From Lactobacillus crispatus (GTDB taxonomy: Bacteria; Bacillota; Bacilli; Lactobacillales; Lactobacillaceae), in contig NZ_CP072197.1 of the NCBI RefSeq assembly GCF_018987235.1, positions 1,054,001 to 1,118,000 of the forward strand: a stretch of DNA of 64,000 nucleotides, read 5' to 3'. The notes under the pieces are model-generated. The model ran no database searches. It had not been told where the DNA came from and worked only from the letters and a program-made list of their open reading frames with translations. This document shows, in pieces, positions 62,928 to 64,000 of this stretch (position 1 is its first letter; every line of letters starts with the position of its first letter). The position numbers and the translations under genes are program-made.

Positions 62928-64000
62928 GAGACTGTAAAATAGTTTGTGTAAGGATGAATGATTCCTTAAATTTATTTCTTTAAACATTAGAAAAAGGAGT
63001 TCCTTTCTCGTATGATTGGTTTGAACAAAAAAACACATACAGAAAGAAGAACTCCTTCATGAATGATTTTACCAAAGATTTTGCTCAAGCTCTATTCAAT
63101 CCAGACAAAATAAATGATTTATTGCGCAAAGAGCTACAACAGGCTGTTAATAACTTGCTAGAAGCTGAGTTGACTGCCTTTCTAGGCTATGATCCCTATG
63201 CCAGAAATGGCTGGAATACTGGCAATTCTAGAAATGGTGCTTATTTCCGCAAGGTTGATACCCAGTTTGGACCAATTGAAGTGCAAGTGCCTCGAGACCG
63301 CAACGGTCAGTTTCATCAGCACACGCTGCCTGACTACAAGCAGCACTCTGATGTTTTGGAAAGCACGATTATCAAGCTATACTCCAAAGGCGTAACTACC
63401 AGAGAAATCGCTGACTTGATTGAGAAAATGTATGGCAGTCATTATAGTCCAGCTCAAGTATCAAATATTTCCAAGCAGATGCTCCCCAAGATTGAGGCTT
63501 ATCACAAGCGCAAGCTAAGCGACAAGTTTTTCTGTGTCTATTTGGATGCGACATACCTTCCTTTGCGCCGAGAAACGTTTGAGCGTGAAGCAGTATATAT
63601 TGCCATTGGCATTAAACCTAATGGACATAAGGAAGTCATTGACTACTGCATTGCTCCTAGTGAGAACATTGAAGTTTGGACAGAGATGCTTCAAAACATG
63701 AAGTCCAGAGGCTTGAAGCAAGTTGAGCTTTTTCTTTCTGATGGTGTTGTTGGCATGAAAACAGCCTTGGCCAGGACTTATCCTAAAGCTCATTTTCAAC
63801 GCTGCCTGGTTCATGTCATGCGCAATATCTGCGCTAAAGTACGCGTCGACGATCGTGAAAAGATCATGAACGAATTCAAGCAGATACATCAACAGACAAG
63901 CAAAAAAGAAGCTGCAGCTGTCTTGCACAAATTCTATGCCAAATGGAATAAAGCTTATAGCCATGTCATCAAAGGTTTGAAGGAAATTGAGCCCGATCTG
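62928..64000 (+). mobile_element. IS256-family insertion sequence, copy 5, cut by the window edge
   Basis: Left end identical to copy 1. The expected left target copy is attatttt (62920-62927); the right end lies beyond the window. Confidence 0.93.
63059..64000 (+). CDS. IS256-family transposase, copy 5 (partial)
   Basis: First 314 residues visible, identical to copy 1, with D163 and D228; E335 and the rest are off the edge. Confidence 0.93.
   Translation, partial: MNDFTKDFAQALFNPDKINDLLRKELQQAVNNLLEAELTAFLGYDPYARNGWNTGNSRNGAYFRKVDTQFGPIEVQVPRDRNGQFHQHTLPDYKQHSDVLESTIIKLYSKGVTTREIADLIEKMYGSHYSPAQVSNISKQMLPKIEAYHKRKLSDKFFCVYLDATYLPLRRETFEREAVYIAIGIKPNGHKEVIDYCIAPSENIEVWTEMLQNMKSRGLKQVELFLSDGVVGMKTALARTYPKAHFQRCLVHVMRNICAKVRVDDREKIMNEFKQIHQQTSKKEAAAVLHKFYAKWNKAYSHVIKGLKEIEPDL

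Noticed and set aside
1..64000. CRISPR array, tRNA or rRNA genes
   Set aside because: No regularly spaced short repeats and no clover-leaf or rRNA sequence were noticed in a reading by eye.

Overview
The window reads as chromosome of an AT-rich lactobacillus of the acidophilus/helveticus/crispatus group. The pointers are a GH25 lysozyme with a C-terminal SLAP (S-layer attachment) region, a YSIRK-type surface protein, XerS, a heavy load of IS256-, IS30- and IS982-type insertion sequences, and strong Shine-Dalgarno sites with TTG/GTG starts. Species cannot be fixed from the sequence alone. No rRNA, tRNA or CRISPR array was seen.

Layout. 0-0.4 kb: ends of two small minus-strand genes. 0.4-1.8 kb: IS256 copy 1. 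1.9-13.8 kb: a housekeeping block (SNF2 helicase, plsY, parE-parC, LysR regulator, ppaC, cyclophilin, XRE regulator). 14-19.5 kb: IS256 copies 2 and 3 and one IS982 element around a DUF1275 membrane protein, with a decayed membrane-protein fragment. 19.9-30.2 kb: GlsB-like protein, GH25 lysozyme, a lipoprotein, an acidic protein of unknown function, a possible orphan small RNA, xerS, a frameshifted MutS2-like gene, degV, marR and rqcH. 30.2-37.9 kb: a tight minus-strand operon (small membrane protein, fhs, lspA, rluD, carA-like, carB-like). 38-39.7 kb: a frameshifted surface protein carrying a pyruvoyl-decarboxylase domain. 39.9-45 kb: accessory genes (two Sel1-repeat paralogues, a P-loop kinase, a lipoprotein, a HIRAN protein, a dead DUF3841 gene). 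45-58 kb: a restriction island with a DUF3883 protein, an Mrr-like nuclease and a type I R-M locus hsdR-hsdM-hsdS; a tyrosine recombinase and an inverted silent hsdS copy sit beside it, and IS256 copy 4 and an IS30 element are inserted. 58-62.9 kb: a second IS30 copy, a CPBP protease-like gene, two decayed secreted-protein genes, a metallophosphoesterase and a PNPOx-like gene. The window ends inside IS256 copy 5.

Three things stand out. (1) The CarA-like and CarB-like proteins are full length with open frames, yet lack almost every residue known to be needed for catalysis: the glutaminase Cys and His, and the ATP/metal ligands of both synthetase halves. The CarB-like protein keeps its C-terminal nucleotide-sensing (MGS-like) domain. 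This looks like a pseudo-carbamoyl-phosphate synthetase in a translation/lipoprotein/one-carbon operon. (2) The type I R-M locus has the architecture of an invertible, phase-variable hsdS system: perfect 438-bp inverted arms about 4.9 kb apart with a recombinase between them. Both arms carry the same frameshift, and the expressed copy is also cut by IS30. (3) All five IS256 copies lie in or against stem-loops. Eight-bp target duplications could be read for four of them, and the native hairpin can be rebuilt by removing the IS. The two IS30 copies each have a 13-bp target duplication, longer than usual for that family.

Several genes are broken by single-base indels, some in homopolymers. Real decay and assembly error cannot be told apart here.
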